Positions 1 to 11,440 of a DNA stretch of 64,000 nt are shown one piece after another (the stretch's first letter is position 1; the number at the start of each line of letters is the position of its first letter). The stretch is from Arenicola marina (lineage: Eukaryota > Annelida > Polychaeta > Arenicolidae). The notes beneath the pieces were generated by a model. It made no database searches. It had not been told where the DNA came from and saw only the letters and a program-made list of their open reading frames with translations. The position numbers and the translations under genes were made by a program. The stretch covers positions 24,236,254-24,300,253 of the forward strand of contig OZ025260.1 of assembly GCA_964019135.1 (NCBI GenBank), written 5' to 3'.

Positions 1-680
1 CTGGGGTCAGTGACCAGATAATAACAGACAGGGAGCCTACAGACCTGGGGTCAGTGACCAGATAATGACAGACAGGGGGCCTACAGACCGAGGGTCAGTG
101 ACCGTATAATGACAGACAGGAGGCAGACAGATCTGGGGTCAGTGACCGGATAATGACAGACAGGGGGCCGACAGTCCTGAGGTGAGTGACCGCATAATGA
201 CAGAGAGTGGGCCGACAGCCCTGGGGTGAGTGACCGGATAATGACAGACAGGGGGTCTACAGACCTGGGGTCAGTGACCGGATAATGACAGACAGGGGGC
301 CTACAGACCGGGAGTCAGTGACTGTATAATGACAGACAGGGGGCCTACAGACCGGGAGTCAGTGACTGTATAATGACAGACAGGAGGCAGACAGATCTGG
401 GGTCAGTGACGGTATACTGACCGACAGGGGGCCGACAGACCTGGGGTCAGTGACCGGATAATGACAGACAGGGGGCCGACAGACCTGGGGTCAGTGACCG
501 GATAATGACAGACAGGGGGCCTATAGACCTGGGGTCAGCGACCGGATAATGAGAGACAGGGGGCCGACAGACCTGGGGTCAGTGACCAGATAATGACAGA
601 CAGGGGGCCTACAGACCTGGGGTCAGTGACCGCATAATGACAGACAGGAAGCAGATAGATCTGGGGTCAGTGACGGGATG
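1..680. repeat. 44-bp minisatellite, about 15 copies
   Basis: Tandem units of about 44 bp built on CTGGGGTCAGTGACC plus ATAATGACAGACAGG run from the first base to about 680. Units differ by scattered substitutions. The array starts outside the window. It lies downstream of the last clear exon of the minus-strand palmitoyltransferase gene, so it is probably in a further intron or 3' flank. Confidence 0.9.
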
Positions 681-813
681 ATTCTAGTAAACCCCACATG
701 GCCGGCGTACGAGAGCAATGAAATGAAATGTTGGTGATCAGGTCGCCGTGGAGCCCATCAGGGTACACTAGGGCCAAGAAGCCTCCCGGAACAATGATTT
801 GGGGTTGGATGAA
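668..813 (-). other. Possible further exon of the ankyrin-DHHC gene (weak)
   Basis: On the minus strand an AG acceptor-like site near 814 is followed by a frame that stays open to 668 and is in phase with the donor of the exon at 1197-1362. The translated stretch holds ITNISFH, which only loosely recalls the TTxE region that follows the last membrane segment in DHHC enzymes. I see no firm family match. It could be intron sequence. Confidence 0.2.
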
Positions 814-835
814 CTGTTCCACCATCAGCCTGCTA

Positions 836-1196
836 AGGACGGTGTACTGTGGCGTACAGCACTGTACAATAGTGTATAGCGGTGTACATCAGGGTACAGC
901 GGTGTACAGCAGTGTACAGAGGTGTACAGCAGTGTACAGCAGTGTACAGCAGTGCACAGCAGTGTACAGCAGTGTACTGTACAGCGATGTACAGCAGTGT
1001 ACAGCGGTGTACAGCAGTGTACAGCGGTGTACAGCAGTGTACAGCAGTGTACAGCAGTGTACAGCAGTGTACAGCGCTGTACAATAGTGTACAGCGGTGT
1101 ACATCAGTGTACAGCGGTGTACATCAGTGTACAGCGGTGTACATCAGTGTACATCAGTGTACATCAGTGTACATCAGTGTACAGCAGTGTACTCAC
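836..1196. repeat. 10-bp minisatellite abutting a splice donor
   Basis: About 35 copies of a 10-bp unit (GTACAGCAGT and variants with GGT, CAT or AAT) run up to the exon border at 1197. On the minus strand the splice donor GTGAGT runs straight into the repeat, GTGAGTACACTGCTG, so the array fills nearly the whole visible intron. The unit length gives false open frames on both strands. Confidence 0.92.
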
Positions 1197-1362
1197 GGCG
1201 CAAGCTACCAGGAGGATGACCATCACAGTGAAGGCTGCCATCTCGAGGCCGGCGAGGACCAGGAGGCAGTCCCAGCCCGCCACCCGCCACAGGAACCCAA
1301 TGAAATAGTCCGCCAGGAAGATGTTGAGGCAGCAGGAGCTGATGAAGAGGAGGAAACCCACC
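1197..1362 (-). CDS. Ankyrin-DHHC gene, exon 8 (last two membrane segments)
   Basis: 166 nt beginning [16 protein letters not shown] and ending [14 protein letters not shown], giving two hydrophobic segments after the CRD as expected. The donor GTGAGT is immediately followed by the 10-bp minisatellite. Confidence 0.85.
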
Positions 1363-4300
1363 CTGGTGTCCAGAATCGCCGCCAGGGGGGGGGGTGCAGC
1401 ACAAAGTCCAGAGAGTGACAGAGAGAGAGGGGGTGGAGAGGGGAGAAGCGCACACAGGAAAACTGTTAGTTTGTGATCAAAACGCTAATTACTTCTACAC
1501 AAAACAATAGTAATCACGAAGCCATTGCCAGCAACAATTAGACACGGTTAATCAATGAAACCGAAAGAAACGCAAGAGTCTGTTAGTGAAAAACTACTAT
1601 TAAGGGCAGAATATTCGATAAGAACTTTAAAATAAATCCCAGTTATAAATCAATAGTATCTTCCATATATGAGAATGTGGGCTTTACAGGTGTTGTCATT
1701 CTGACGATTTCTGACAGCTACTGACATCTAGCGTCATCATATGGAGTGATTGGTAGCTAATGATCTTAAGTCCTTTATTTGGGTATCGGTGTAAGGCAGC
1801 AACACCATGGGAAATTTATAACCCTTTACACAAAGACAGGATAACTGTAACATTCAGCTTCACATTCAGTTTATCACATCACAAAGCGTTTTTTTTTCAT
1901 ATATATATTGTTAATAGTCGACTCTGATACTGAAAAATTGTATTCTTGTCCAAACATCACAACAGGCTAGGTTATAGTAGCGCAACATGCAGAACATGCC
2001 GACATGCAACATGCAGAAAGTAGGCACAAGTATCAGGTAAATAACAGGACCATCCTTGTATGTGGTTCATTTCATGGAGCAAGATATTATGTGCACTCAA
2101 GGATGAAGCAAGGAATAGTACGACTGTCATCCATGGCGGATTAGGAGATTATTGTTGTCTTTGCCCACCGCAGCTACCCGCCAAAGTCATTCCGAATAAG
2201 CGTTGTCGCGCAAAGGAAGGTCAACCAAAGAAAGTTGCCGAGTGAGGGTTGGTGCAAGTTTCTAGTGAAAGAGTGGTTAAATTAACGATGGTGAAGGTCA
2301 GATAGAAAAGGAAAACAGCGGTGTGAATGTTGGTCGACGAATAAGGTCAATGTAGCGTTAATGGAGGTCGAAGGCAATCAGGTCAAACACAAGGTCAAAG
2401 TAGTGTGAATAAATGTCAAGGACCCAAGGTCAGACGCAAGATCAAAGTGGCTCGGGTGAAGGTCATGAGGAGATGATCACCAGAGGGTACTGTACGGGAA
2501 CCGAAGAGCATGGGTGACGTGGATGGTGTGTTGGTCGGAGAAGAACGCTTAAGGACACATATGGTTGGTTGGTTATTCAGGACGCTTTAACCACTTTTGG
2601 TCATATCGCGTCAATGGGAGAAGGAAGGGAGAGATGAGCCATGTCCCCCGGGGGTAACCCCCTACTCTTTACGAGGAAAGACATGGGATCTTTATCCTGC
2701 GACCACACAGACATGGCCATAGCAGGGCTCGAACCACCGACCCACGTGCCGGTGACCAGAGCACTCAATGCGAGCGCTCTAGCCCACTGAGCTATCGGGC
2801 CGGCCCCTAGGACACATATGGATACTATACGGCGTCAATGGGGAGAATCGAGGATAGAACGGGGCCATGTCAACGGGTGTAACTCTCTACTCTACTACAT
2901 AGGATTTATTTCAAACAAGGAATATTCGCCCACTGGGATGCGAACTCTCGAACTAAGGTATCAGTCAGCTAGGGACACGGAACAGACCTGGGCCAAGTTC
3001 ATACTGTATACGTACAGAGTAACATTTCAGTTGAAACACACATTATATAAATGATCCACTTAACCACTCTTTTATAATAACATTTCTTAAATGCAATAAT
3101 AAATGGATATCCAAGATTAACACAATGCTTAAACCCATGCTGATAAAATAACAATGCATTATTGTAACATCCCATCCCAGTTTCTACAATAAAGCAGAGA
3201 AAACATAAGACCAAACTACCTCAAATATAATGAACGTATCCTTTCATAAATACCATTGTAAATCCATATCCAGGCCTAATTAACAACATGCTTAAACACC
3301 CGTGCAGATACAACAAAAAAATCATGCGCTATATTAAATCCCATTCCGGGAGCACATATCAGATATGTATCAATATATAAAAAAAAACAAAAAAAACATA
3401 TCAGATCGCGATCACGGCGGCGAAGGACGACAGAGTGCCATACATACCTGTTGTAGAGGCCGACACAGTTGTAGATGTAGGGACAGTGGTGGTCGAACAT
3501 GACGACGCAGCGGTTACACACTCGGCAGTGCTTGGCCCGCTGCGGCCTCACGGTCCGACACGTGTGGCAGAGACGTGTGAAGGGGCTCCGCCCTCCCCGC
3601 CACTCCTCACACTGGCCAGCCTGTCAACATTGAAGAACAGACCACGGCATGGCATCAGTATCAGACATAACAAGAGCCGCCACACATCATTAGCCTCAGA
3701 TACTGTAATCGTCAGATACGGTACGCCTTAGATTTGGTAAGGTTTAGGTATGGTACCCCCCAGATATGGTACTCCTCAGATATGGGACTCCTCAGATATG
3801 GTACTCCTCAGATACGATATTTCTCAGATACGGTAAGCCTCAGTTATGGTACACTTCAGATACGATATTTCTCAGATACGGTAAGCCTTAGTTATGGTAC
3901 TCTTCAGATAGGGTACTCCTTAGTTATGGTACTCTTCAGATAGGGTACTCCTCAGATATGGTACTTCTCAGATACTGTACACCTTAGTTATTGTACACAG
4001 AAACTGTATGGTTTCCAGATATGGTACTCCTCAGATATGGCACCCGTATACCATATATAGGTATCGCATCCTCACGGTAAAAGGGGGGCCTCCCCCTGGT
4101 CTAGTGGTCAGACCTTAGATCACTCGTGTCCTGGGTTTGAACCAGCACGCTCTTTAGACCCCCACTCCTTCACCCAACCACCCCCCACCCCCCTCTGAGC
4201 TGACCTGGCGGACCGTCCTGTCGTACTCTGGGGTGTTTGTCGGCAGGTAGCCAGGGTCGGTGGTCGAGGCGTGGTAGAGGCTGATCCACATCACGGCGTT

Positions 4301-7300
4301 AGAGGCCAGGAAGGCCAAGTGGGTCGACTGCAGCTCGTTCCAACTCATGGGCAGACACTGGAGTACCGTCAGACATCGTATTATGAATGGCCTTACACAG
4401 TAATCAGTTGCTGTTCCACTACAAATTATTATTAAAATTCTTTTTTTTATGTTGAGGTGAGCATTAATATGTGTATTCGCTATTGCAAACCTCCGGAAAT
4501 AAATAATGTTTAAACAAAAAAAGTACTCAGTTGGCGTCAAACATCATTAACCTGACGTCCAGCGGCAGTGACCTGACCCAGTGTCAATCACTCATACAGT
4601 CAGTCATAATCGTTCACCAAGCGTCATGCACTAAGCGTCGTTCACCAAGCGTCATGCACTAAGCGTCGTTCACCATGCGTCATGCACTAAGCGTCGTTCA
4701 CCATGCGTCATGCACTAAGCGTCGTTCACCAAGCGTCATGCACTAAGCGTCGTTCACCAAGCGTCATGCACTAAGCGTCGTTCACCAAGCGTCATGCACT
4801 AAGCGTCGTTCAACAAGCGTCATGCACTAAGCGTCGGTCACCAAGCGTCATGCACAAAAGCGTCGTCCACCAAGCGTCATGCACTAAGCGTCGTTCACCA
4901 ATATGTTCGTTTCCTCATCAAAATCATTATTCAATTGTCTGATATAACTATATTTTGACTAAATCCAATACGTCTAGTAATTTGTTTCAATGTTTTCTCG
5001 TCGAGACATCACTTTAATGCACCATATTATTTAAAAAAACACCCACCTTAAAGATATACATGGGGTATCCCCAACATAACAAGTTGAGTATAAAGAAGAG
5101 AAGTGGGCCTTTTTTATTTCCTGGGGGTCCAAATATAATTGTCCTACAAATGCAAAGAAATTAAAAGTCAGTTCATATAAATATGCGTATTGTTAATAGT
5201 ATCAGCACCATCGTTTCAAGAATAATATAAAGTTAACAATGTTTATTCTAATCTAAGGTTAATAATGAATAGTAAAACAAGGATTACATCATATATCGTT
5301 AACTATCAATAACGTTCCACGTATAGGAATTAATCTGTGGTATGGTAAGATATTACAAAGTTATAGTAAATTGGGGTTAACAACCCATTCACCCCTTTAC
5401 ATATAACATCATAACCATATAAACGAACATCGTTCTGCATAGACTTTATATATAATATCTTGTATAATTGTATGTTTTGTATAATTAATGTTCGTCATAC
5501 AGTAGGCTCGGTGAATTACAGATACATTGGGAAATCTGCTACCATATATTGATCCTGGGGAGGAGTCTGGTCCTGGTGTCTGTCTCCTGCCTCAGGTAGT
5601 GCACCACTTTCAGGTGCTTCCTGCCAGTCGCCAACATCAAGCCAGTCTTGCCATTCTTGTCAGCAGCATGCATGTCAACTTTATCCTGGCATGAATGGAA
5701 GGCTTGATGTGTTAAACCATGTTTGTACAGTGAGGAGATCACTGTCATGGGCAAAAATCCCGATATTTAGGGTTCAGCGCTTGAGGATAGACATCTGTTG
5801 GTCTGAACCTCAGTGTGATATCAACTGAGCCACATATACTAGAATAGCCTGTCCACTTGATTCCAGCAGGGAATTGTATGGTTCAGGAGTCAGATATATC
5901 TTACTGTGTCAAAGAAAGTGCTCACAGACAGAAAGGATCAAAGTTTTCCAGGTAGAATGAGGTTACACAGTTATCTTGCATTTGTACATGGGTATGGTAG
6001 AACTTTAATATGTTTTAAGATTACTATAGATAAGCATTGTCTACTAAAACCTAAGAAAATATCAATGGTTGTTACATGCTTGTTTCTCAAATAGCAAGCC
6101 TGCTTCTCTACACATCCACAAACTTGATATTCATGCAATATATTAACAGTTGTTGCTTTGAATCAATAAATAACTTTAGTTTCAGCCTAAACAGACTGCC
6201 ATGCACTGAACAGTCTCACCACTTCGAGGAGTTCTTTTACTGCTTGTAAGTTTCCATTGATACAGGAGAGATGAAATGGTGTCTGCCCAAAGTTATCACT
6301 CTGATGTGGACTCAGGCCAGCATATACAAGCAGCCTCATTAGCTCATTGTGACCTGGCAACGAAAGGAACAGCAACATTAATAATTAAGACTCCTGAAGC
6401 AGAGTGAGTTCGCATGCTACCAACAAAAACATCTATCATTATCTTTAATGAATTTGACAGGTCTCTTTAACCTTAAAGGTTATATTTTCAGTAATTTCAG
6501 AATTTTTTAATATGTATATATATATATATACAGTGCATGCATACATGGTGAAATACACCAGATTAGTAGAATTATCATGTATCCTGAGCTTTAGCATACC
6601 TACATGTTTAGGTATTTACCTTTAAATGCTGCCCAGTGCAGAGAGGAATCTCCATCCTTGTCAGTACTGAAGAGATTGGCTGCCTTCCCCATGAGATAGC
6701 CTACAACCAGTGTTTGACCATACTGGGAGGCCACTATTAAGGGAGTACATCCCTTGTAATCACATGCTTCTATAGACACACCAGCCTGGAGCAGCATATC
6801 CAGCATAGCCACATGGCCATTGACACAAGCCCAGTGTATGGGGAGCTGCCCCAGGGCATTGTCACTTGGTTCATTAAAAGGCCCCTTGCACTCCATGATG
6901 TATTGAAGTATATCCCTGTGACCGCCAAGGCAGGCCCAATGAGCTGGTGTATGACCCTTCTCATCTTTGTGACCCAGGCAACACATGCCATTCTGCTCTA
7001 CAAGGGACTGTATTGCGGCTATAGAGCTGAATCATCAAAAAATAAACAATTTAAGTATACTGGTACACATTATGTATATAAATAAATGCATAGACATTAG
7101 ACCAGTCATTATGCAAAAACTAGTGATCACTTACGTAGGGGCTGCCTACAGATGCTGGTAGCCACTGGCACTCAGTTCAGGAATCATGGGATAGCAGTGT
7201 ATGCTTTATATAGCGTATACACAGGCTGTAGGAATTCAGTCCCTAGCCCTGATGCATGGCCCTCACAACCTCAACCCTAACAGGGTTGTAAGGGCCATGC

Positions 7301-8727
7301 CATACACATGGTAAAAAAAAGTAGTAATGCATTACCCAGCTCATTTCAATGAATGATCATCGATTACGAAAATGAGCCTACCTCGCCAAATCGCCTCGAC
7401 TCTCTTCTTTAGACATTACTTGGACCATAGGATGCATTCATTTTAAAGTTTGCCCTGTTTCTTGCATATAAATGATATTTTTATCAGCCATTAACGGTTT
7501 CCCTCTCTGACACTTCAAATTTTTCTAGACTGGTGTCATGGCTCATATGTTGACATAAGGCAATACAACTGACATATTCTGCATGGGGGCGCCACTGTTT
7601 ATCATTGTTATCTACAGTTGTGCATGCGTTTTCGATGCAACTAAAGGCGCCGCCATGCGGAAGATGGGGTTATATTGCATGGTCAAATTTGAAGCGTCAG
7701 AGAGGAAAGCTGTTAACAACTGATTGAAATATAATTGATGTGTAAGTAATAGAGAGCAAACTTTAAAATGTGGGTGGGTGGGGTAGGAGGGGGGGGGGGG
7801 GGGGGGTGGCTTCACATATATGTCATATAAAGAGACCGATGTTGTTCGGCTGAGTTTTCTGGCTGAAAAATGCTTTTTATACCTTCTCTCTTTATATGAC
7901 ATATGTGTGAAGTCAGCTTGCATGCATCGGCCCTTACAAATAGCTACAACATTTGTCATACTATGACTAAAGTCTAAGTCATAAATGCCGTAGACATACG
8001 TTTTGGCCCATATTTTCCGTGATTTTTTCTCGATCACTCTCAAAATCACTGACGTGAGAAAGCAATAGATACTAGACCATTTTACTGATACTAAACTATG
8101 TTTGTACTGCGATGTTATCCTGCTTTAAGACACAAACAATATTTCTCCATGCTGACACTACATTGGCAGCAGATACACTTTCGCAAATAGACTAAATCAC
8201 AGACAATGAAAGGCTCTATAGTTGCCATAGCATCCTAGTGGCTGGTATATTTATAGAGCATGTATTGTTCAAAGCATGTTCGGCGCCATGGCAACCATCA
8301 TTTTATGAGGCATGTTTTAGTATTTTGGCGACAGAGCGTTTTGTGATAATGGCATGTCAGCATGGAGAAATATTCTTTGTGTAATAAAAAAGGATAACAT
8401 CGCATTACAAACGTAAGTTTGGCATCATTAAAATGGTCTCGTTTTGCTTTCTCACGTCAGGGATTTTGAGAGTGATCAAGGCAAATTCGCGGAAAATATG
8501 GGCCGAAACGTGTGTCTACGGCATTTATGACTTTGACTTTATGTCTATAGTATGTGGAAAATTATATTGCGGGTGGAAATATGAGTTTACATTGTCATTG
8601 TTGCGTGAGCAACTCTTAACTGTTAATGTTATTATTAACTTATAATTAAGCCGTAAACTTTGACATACCCAGCTTTTGCGGCTTCGAATATAGTGGACAA
8701 GGTGTGGCCATTCTTTGACTGTTCCAT
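1197..8727 (-). CDS. Ankyrin-repeat DHHC palmitoyltransferase (HIP14/AKR1/Patsas-like), 8 exons
   Basis: Membrane enzyme predicted to transfer palmitate to cysteines of target proteins, probably in Golgi or endosomal membranes. Exons in coding order are 8727-8669, 7026-6620, 6353-6220, 5685-5543, 5143-5047, 4357-4205, 3611-3448 and 1362-1197. All junctions have GT/AG borders and compatible phases, giving 441 residues without a stop. Residues from about 20 to 230 are ankyrin repeats with [12 protein letters not shown] and [11 protein letters not shown] cores. Next come membrane segments ([15 protein letters not shown], then [15 protein letters not shown]), a DPGY motif and the cysteine-rich domain with CHTC, KHC, CRVC, NRC and the catalytic DHHC. 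Two more membrane segments follow. The residue after DHHCP is Tyr where most family members have Trp. The TTxE region and C-terminus are not securely found. Choosing between HIP14 and Patsas needs a phylogeny. Confidence 0.88.
1380..2560. other. Intron 7, first part: no feature seen
   Basis: AT-rich intron sequence. A poly-C/G tract lies at about 1385-1395. A run of short GGTCAA-containing phrases at about 2290-2470 looks like a decayed tandem repeat. No coding signal. Confidence 0.6.
2562..2808 (-). mobile_element. tRNA-derived SINE, family 1
   Basis: On the minus strand a tRNA-like head (A box GATAGCTCAGTGGGCTAGAG, B box GGTGGTTCGAGCCC) is followed by a body with GTGTGGTCGCAGGATAAAG and CCATTGACGCGATATGACC and ends in an AACC-rich tail. 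A second, clearly related copy lies on the plus strand at 55213-55490. Confidence 0.85.
3448..3611 (-). CDS. Ankyrin-DHHC gene, exon 7 (catalytic cysteine-rich domain)
   Basis: 164 nt encoding [23 protein letters not shown] and [13 protein letters not shown], the zinc-binding CRD with an intact DHHC catalytic tetrad. The donor GTATGT splits the codon after VGLYN. Confidence 0.93.
3700..4065. repeat. About 16-bp minisatellite in intron 6
   Basis: Degenerate tandem copies of TCAGATATGGTACTCC fill most of the intron between the exons at 4205-4357 and 3448-3611. Confidence 0.85.
4095..4160 (+). mobile_element. tRNA-like sequence, probable SINE fragment
   Basis: TGGTCTAGTGGTCAGA resembles an A box and GGGTTTGAACC a B box, about 35 bases apart. 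No full cloverleaf is convincing, so a SINE head is more likely than a working tRNA gene. Confidence 0.45.
4205..4357 (-). CDS. Ankyrin-DHHC gene, exon 6 (membrane segment and DPGY)
   Basis: 153 nt, phase 0 at both ends. It encodes a hydrophobic segment ([16 protein letters not shown]) and the TTDPGYLP motif typical of DHHC enzymes, then EYDRTVRQ. Acceptor CTCCAG, donor GTCAGC. Confidence 0.88.
4600..4905. repeat. 28-bp minisatellite in intron 5
   Basis: About ten nearly identical tandem copies of a 28-bp unit that itself contains two related halves (AAGCGTCGTTCACC and AAGCGTCATGCACT). Confidence 0.93.
5047..5143 (-). CDS. Ankyrin-DHHC gene, exon 5 (first membrane segment)
   Basis: This short 97-nt exon reads [17 protein letters not shown] followed by [15 protein letters not shown]. 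Acceptor TTGTAG and donor GTGGGT. It completes the split Trp codon of exon 4 and ends in phase 0. Confidence 0.85.
5543..5685 (-). CDS. Ankyrin-DHHC gene, exon 4 (last ankyrin repeat)
   Basis: A 143-nt exon begins [18 protein letters not shown], the last ankyrin repeat, and ends RLLPRINIW, the linker before the first membrane segment in this family. The donor GTAGCA is weak but gives the phase needed by exon 5. Confidence 0.85.
6220..6353 (-). CDS. Ankyrin-DHHC gene, exon 3 (ankyrin repeat)
   Basis: A 134-nt exon continues the repeat ([13 protein letters not shown]) and adds [19 protein letters not shown]. Acceptor GCCAG and donor GTGAGA. It ends in phase 0 after KELLEV. Confidence 0.9.
6620..7026 (-). 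CDS. Ankyrin-DHHC gene, exon 2 (ankyrin repeats)
   Basis: A 407-nt exon with acceptor TTCAG and donor GTAAAT encodes about four ankyrin repeats. Motifs [44 protein letters not shown] and [13 protein letters not shown] match the repeat order of HIP14-type enzymes. Phase is 2 in and 1 out. Confidence 0.92.
7027..7800. other. Intron 1 of the ankyrin-DHHC gene, proximal part
   Basis: Non-coding. A short inverted repeat (CATGGCCCTCACAACC against GGGTTGTAAGGGCCATG) lies at about 7256-7300. A 20-base G run ends near 7807. Confidence 0.5.
7809..7914. mobile_element. 106-bp hairpin, MITE-like
   Basis: Arms CTTCACATATATGTCATA and TATGACATATGTGTGAAG, continued by AAAGAGA and TCTCTTT, are near-perfect inverted copies around a 55-base loop. 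Probably a small MITE. No clear target duplication. Confidence 0.6.
7968..8541. mobile_element. Long-TIR MITE, copy 1
   Basis: The left arm (from TAAAGTCTAAGTCATAAATG) and right arm (ending CATTTATGACTTTGACTTTA) are inverted copies for nearly 200 bp, both holding the GGCCCATATTTTCCG core. The short middle lacks coding sequence. A related copy sits inside the CR1-like LINE at 15852-16977. Confidence 0.8.
8669..8727 (-). CDS. Ankyrin-DHHC gene, exon 1 (start codon)
   Basis: The ATG at 8727 has a good context (gccATGG). It opens [20 protein letters not shown], the last codon being split by the donor GTATGT. The helix IFEAAKAG joined to [13 protein letters not shown] of exon 2 makes a normal first ankyrin repeat. 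The same frame stays open further 5', but that part is not conserved in frame in the duplicate at 35 kb, so the internal ATG is preferred. Confidence 0.8.
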
Positions 8728-8969
8728 GGCGGACACATGCGTCAATTCAATATAAGTTTGGGGTTTTAGTCGGTGCAACCGCGCGTTACTACGAACGCTG
8801 AGATTTGCTACCGGTCTGATGAGGGAGCGACATGTTTGGCCATGAAAAATATACGAGACTGGTACCCTGCCACCACCTTTGCTTCCGCACCGGACAGAGG
8901 CGGTGTCTTGGGCCTCGGTACCAGGCAATGTTGTCCTGCGCTTTCACAGTTAGCCCCGCTATGCTAAAA

Positions 8970-11440
8970 CAGTTAAATTTCTTGATACAAAATTTTGACT
9001 TTGACGCTAGTTTAAAGAATCTGATAGATTTACTTTTATGGTTTTCATTACTCGGCGGACATGCCAGACATCAAGTCAAAGGCGTCGGATATGTTGTTTT
9101 TCCCACCAACATTAGAGATTTTTTTTCGCCTGACTAGAATGCAAATGGCTCACTGCATGGCGGGTACAGGTGGTGTTCATGCAGATATATTCAAGACCGT
9201 CACCGTCCACATTGAGCATTGGGTTTTAGTGCCAATTTGACTACCCTTTAGAGATGGATAGGACTTCCTTGTGGGTGCGACCAGTGTTCGTGGTAGCACA
9301 TTGGAGCCTTGTAAACTTGACATGTGCTTAGCGAATGTTTAGAAGACAACAAACTCTCCACGTCCCACAGATATCCCACAATATCACTCATCTTTAAGAG
9401 GGGTGATCGAGAACACATCTCAATATATACCCCAATAAGTTTGAAAGTAAAAATATTCGACCCCCTCCTTGTCGAATGTTTTTCGAAGATCCTAGATCCG
9501 CCCTTGTACTTTTGCCAAAAAGACAGCGGATTTATAACTATTTTTTTATTTATTTTGATATTTGTATATAAAGCTTTATTTCAAAAAGGGCAACCAATAA
9601 TGCAAGATTGCAAGTTACACGAGACACATGTTGTAAAATGTTATCATTAAATATCTAAAAAAAAATCAATTTTGTTTGTTTGTGAAAATAAAAGCTTGTC
9701 TAATAAAAAAAAGGAACATATTTAGTATCTGTGTAATATGGTATGTACTTTAAACCTGCAGAAAAGCTCGGAGCTGGCAACGAAGGACAATTTGGAGAGC
9801 GCAATGGCTTTTATGATGGTTACTTTGCCTAGAAGCGTCAAGTTTCGCTTCTTCTAGTTTTCAAGCATACTATTTATTGTTTTTATTTTTTCGTCTCAAT
9901 TTAAACGATGACATGCATCCTTGTGAAGCCCCATAAATACCTCAAGTACTCGAACGGATTCTTGAAATGGATAAATGTTAGATCGTTTTTATGCTTCTCT
10001 GCGTGTGCTATGGTGTCTTCAATCAGCCGAATGTTTTGGCCTAAAGATCTTTTTTTTTTAAAAGCAGTTGATTATGGCTGATGATTTTTCCTATTATATC
10101 TCGTACTCGGATACTTAGACAGAAGGCTAAGATATTGTAGTCGACGTTGCATAAACTTATTGGTCTATAGTTTGAGATGTGTTCTCGATCACCCTTCTTA
10201 CAGATGAGTGATATTGTGGGATGTCGTTGGGACGTGGAGAGTGTGTTGTCTTCTAGACATTCGCTTAGCACATGTCAAGTTTACAAGGCTCCAATGTGCT
10301 GCCACGAACACGGGTAAAACTCACCTGTTAGCCCATCATTCTCAAACAATTTGTTTTTTCTTGATAAGTTTGTTCAATGTCACGTTGTTGTTTTTTTTGG
10401 AATAGGGGTGCTGTGTATGTAATTGACGATGTCTTCACTACTTTGTGCGTTAGAGGGTATACAGTTAAGCATAATATCCACGGATTTCGCTGAGTATCTC
10501 ATTATCAGATTGTACGCGTCCGTGTGCAGTTGCCAGACTATATATCGTGTTGAGCATGTGTGTAAATTCTTGTAGCGTTAAAAAGTATAAGTCGTGTTTT
10601 TTTCCCTTATTTGAGCTAGCTCCCCGTGCATATTTCTGGTACATGGAGTCGTACGGATTTTTACACTGTTCCCTGGGTCTTACTCCCGTATTCTGTCTAG
10701 ATTTTGTATGTCTTCTTTAAAGTGGCGTGTTTGACATTAACTTTCTGTGGCTTTCACAATTCAAAATTTATGGAGAGTTCTTTCACATTTATTTTAAATA
10801 AATCCCAAGTATATCGTTTTGTGCAGATAGCATCGTATTCCCGAACAGTACTGGTAAAGATATCCTTGACATGTTTCAGATTGTCTTCGTCGTGGAGATA
10901 ACTGTTATTTAATTTCCAATAACCTTTCCCTCCTATTTTCTTGGGTTTTTTAAAAATCTGACTACGACTGCCTTTAATTGTGGTCCGGTAAAGGAGCGAC
11001 TACTGTTGCTATTTGAGCTACGCATGTTGACCGATAGGGACCAAATATAATCTATAATCTATTTTGTTCTTATTGTAGTTTGGAGCATGATCAAAATACG
11101 TACGCATATAGGTCGCCACAGGTCGTACAGTTGGCAGAACTCCATGAGTCTCAAGTGATGCTTCTCAGATGCCTCTACTTTCCCAGTAAACCTATTCCTT
11201 GCGTTGACTATACTGACTTTAAGTCGCCGTATATAATGAGATTTTCGTCTGTCAGGCTTTTTTTGTGCTGTATTCACTTTATAGATCGTTTTAAAAACTC
11301 AATCCTGGCACTCATGACGTTATGCGCATAAACATTGACAATAGTGAAAATAGGGTCATTCGCCTTAATGTTATCCAGTAGTCTTCGCCCGTCTTGCGAT
11401 TTGTATTTATTAATTAATTTAAATTCCCCTTTGGGGTTCT
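8970..11440 (-). mobile_element. L1-like LINE debris (unit 1)
   Basis: The minus-strand frame at 10041-10271 holds TISLICKKGDREHISNYRP, the fingers region of L1-type reverse transcriptases, then NVDYNILA. An inverted partial copy of the same region lies at about 9270-9450. Minus-strand frames at 11059-11277 match the endonuclease part better preserved in unit 2. The element is fragmented and rearranged, with no long frame. Confidence 0.75.

Noticed and set aside
833-1308. Several overlapping frames rich in Cys-Thr-Ala-Val-Tyr on both strands
   Set aside because: They are translations of the 10-bp minisatellite, present in every frame that lacks stops, with no conserved domain.
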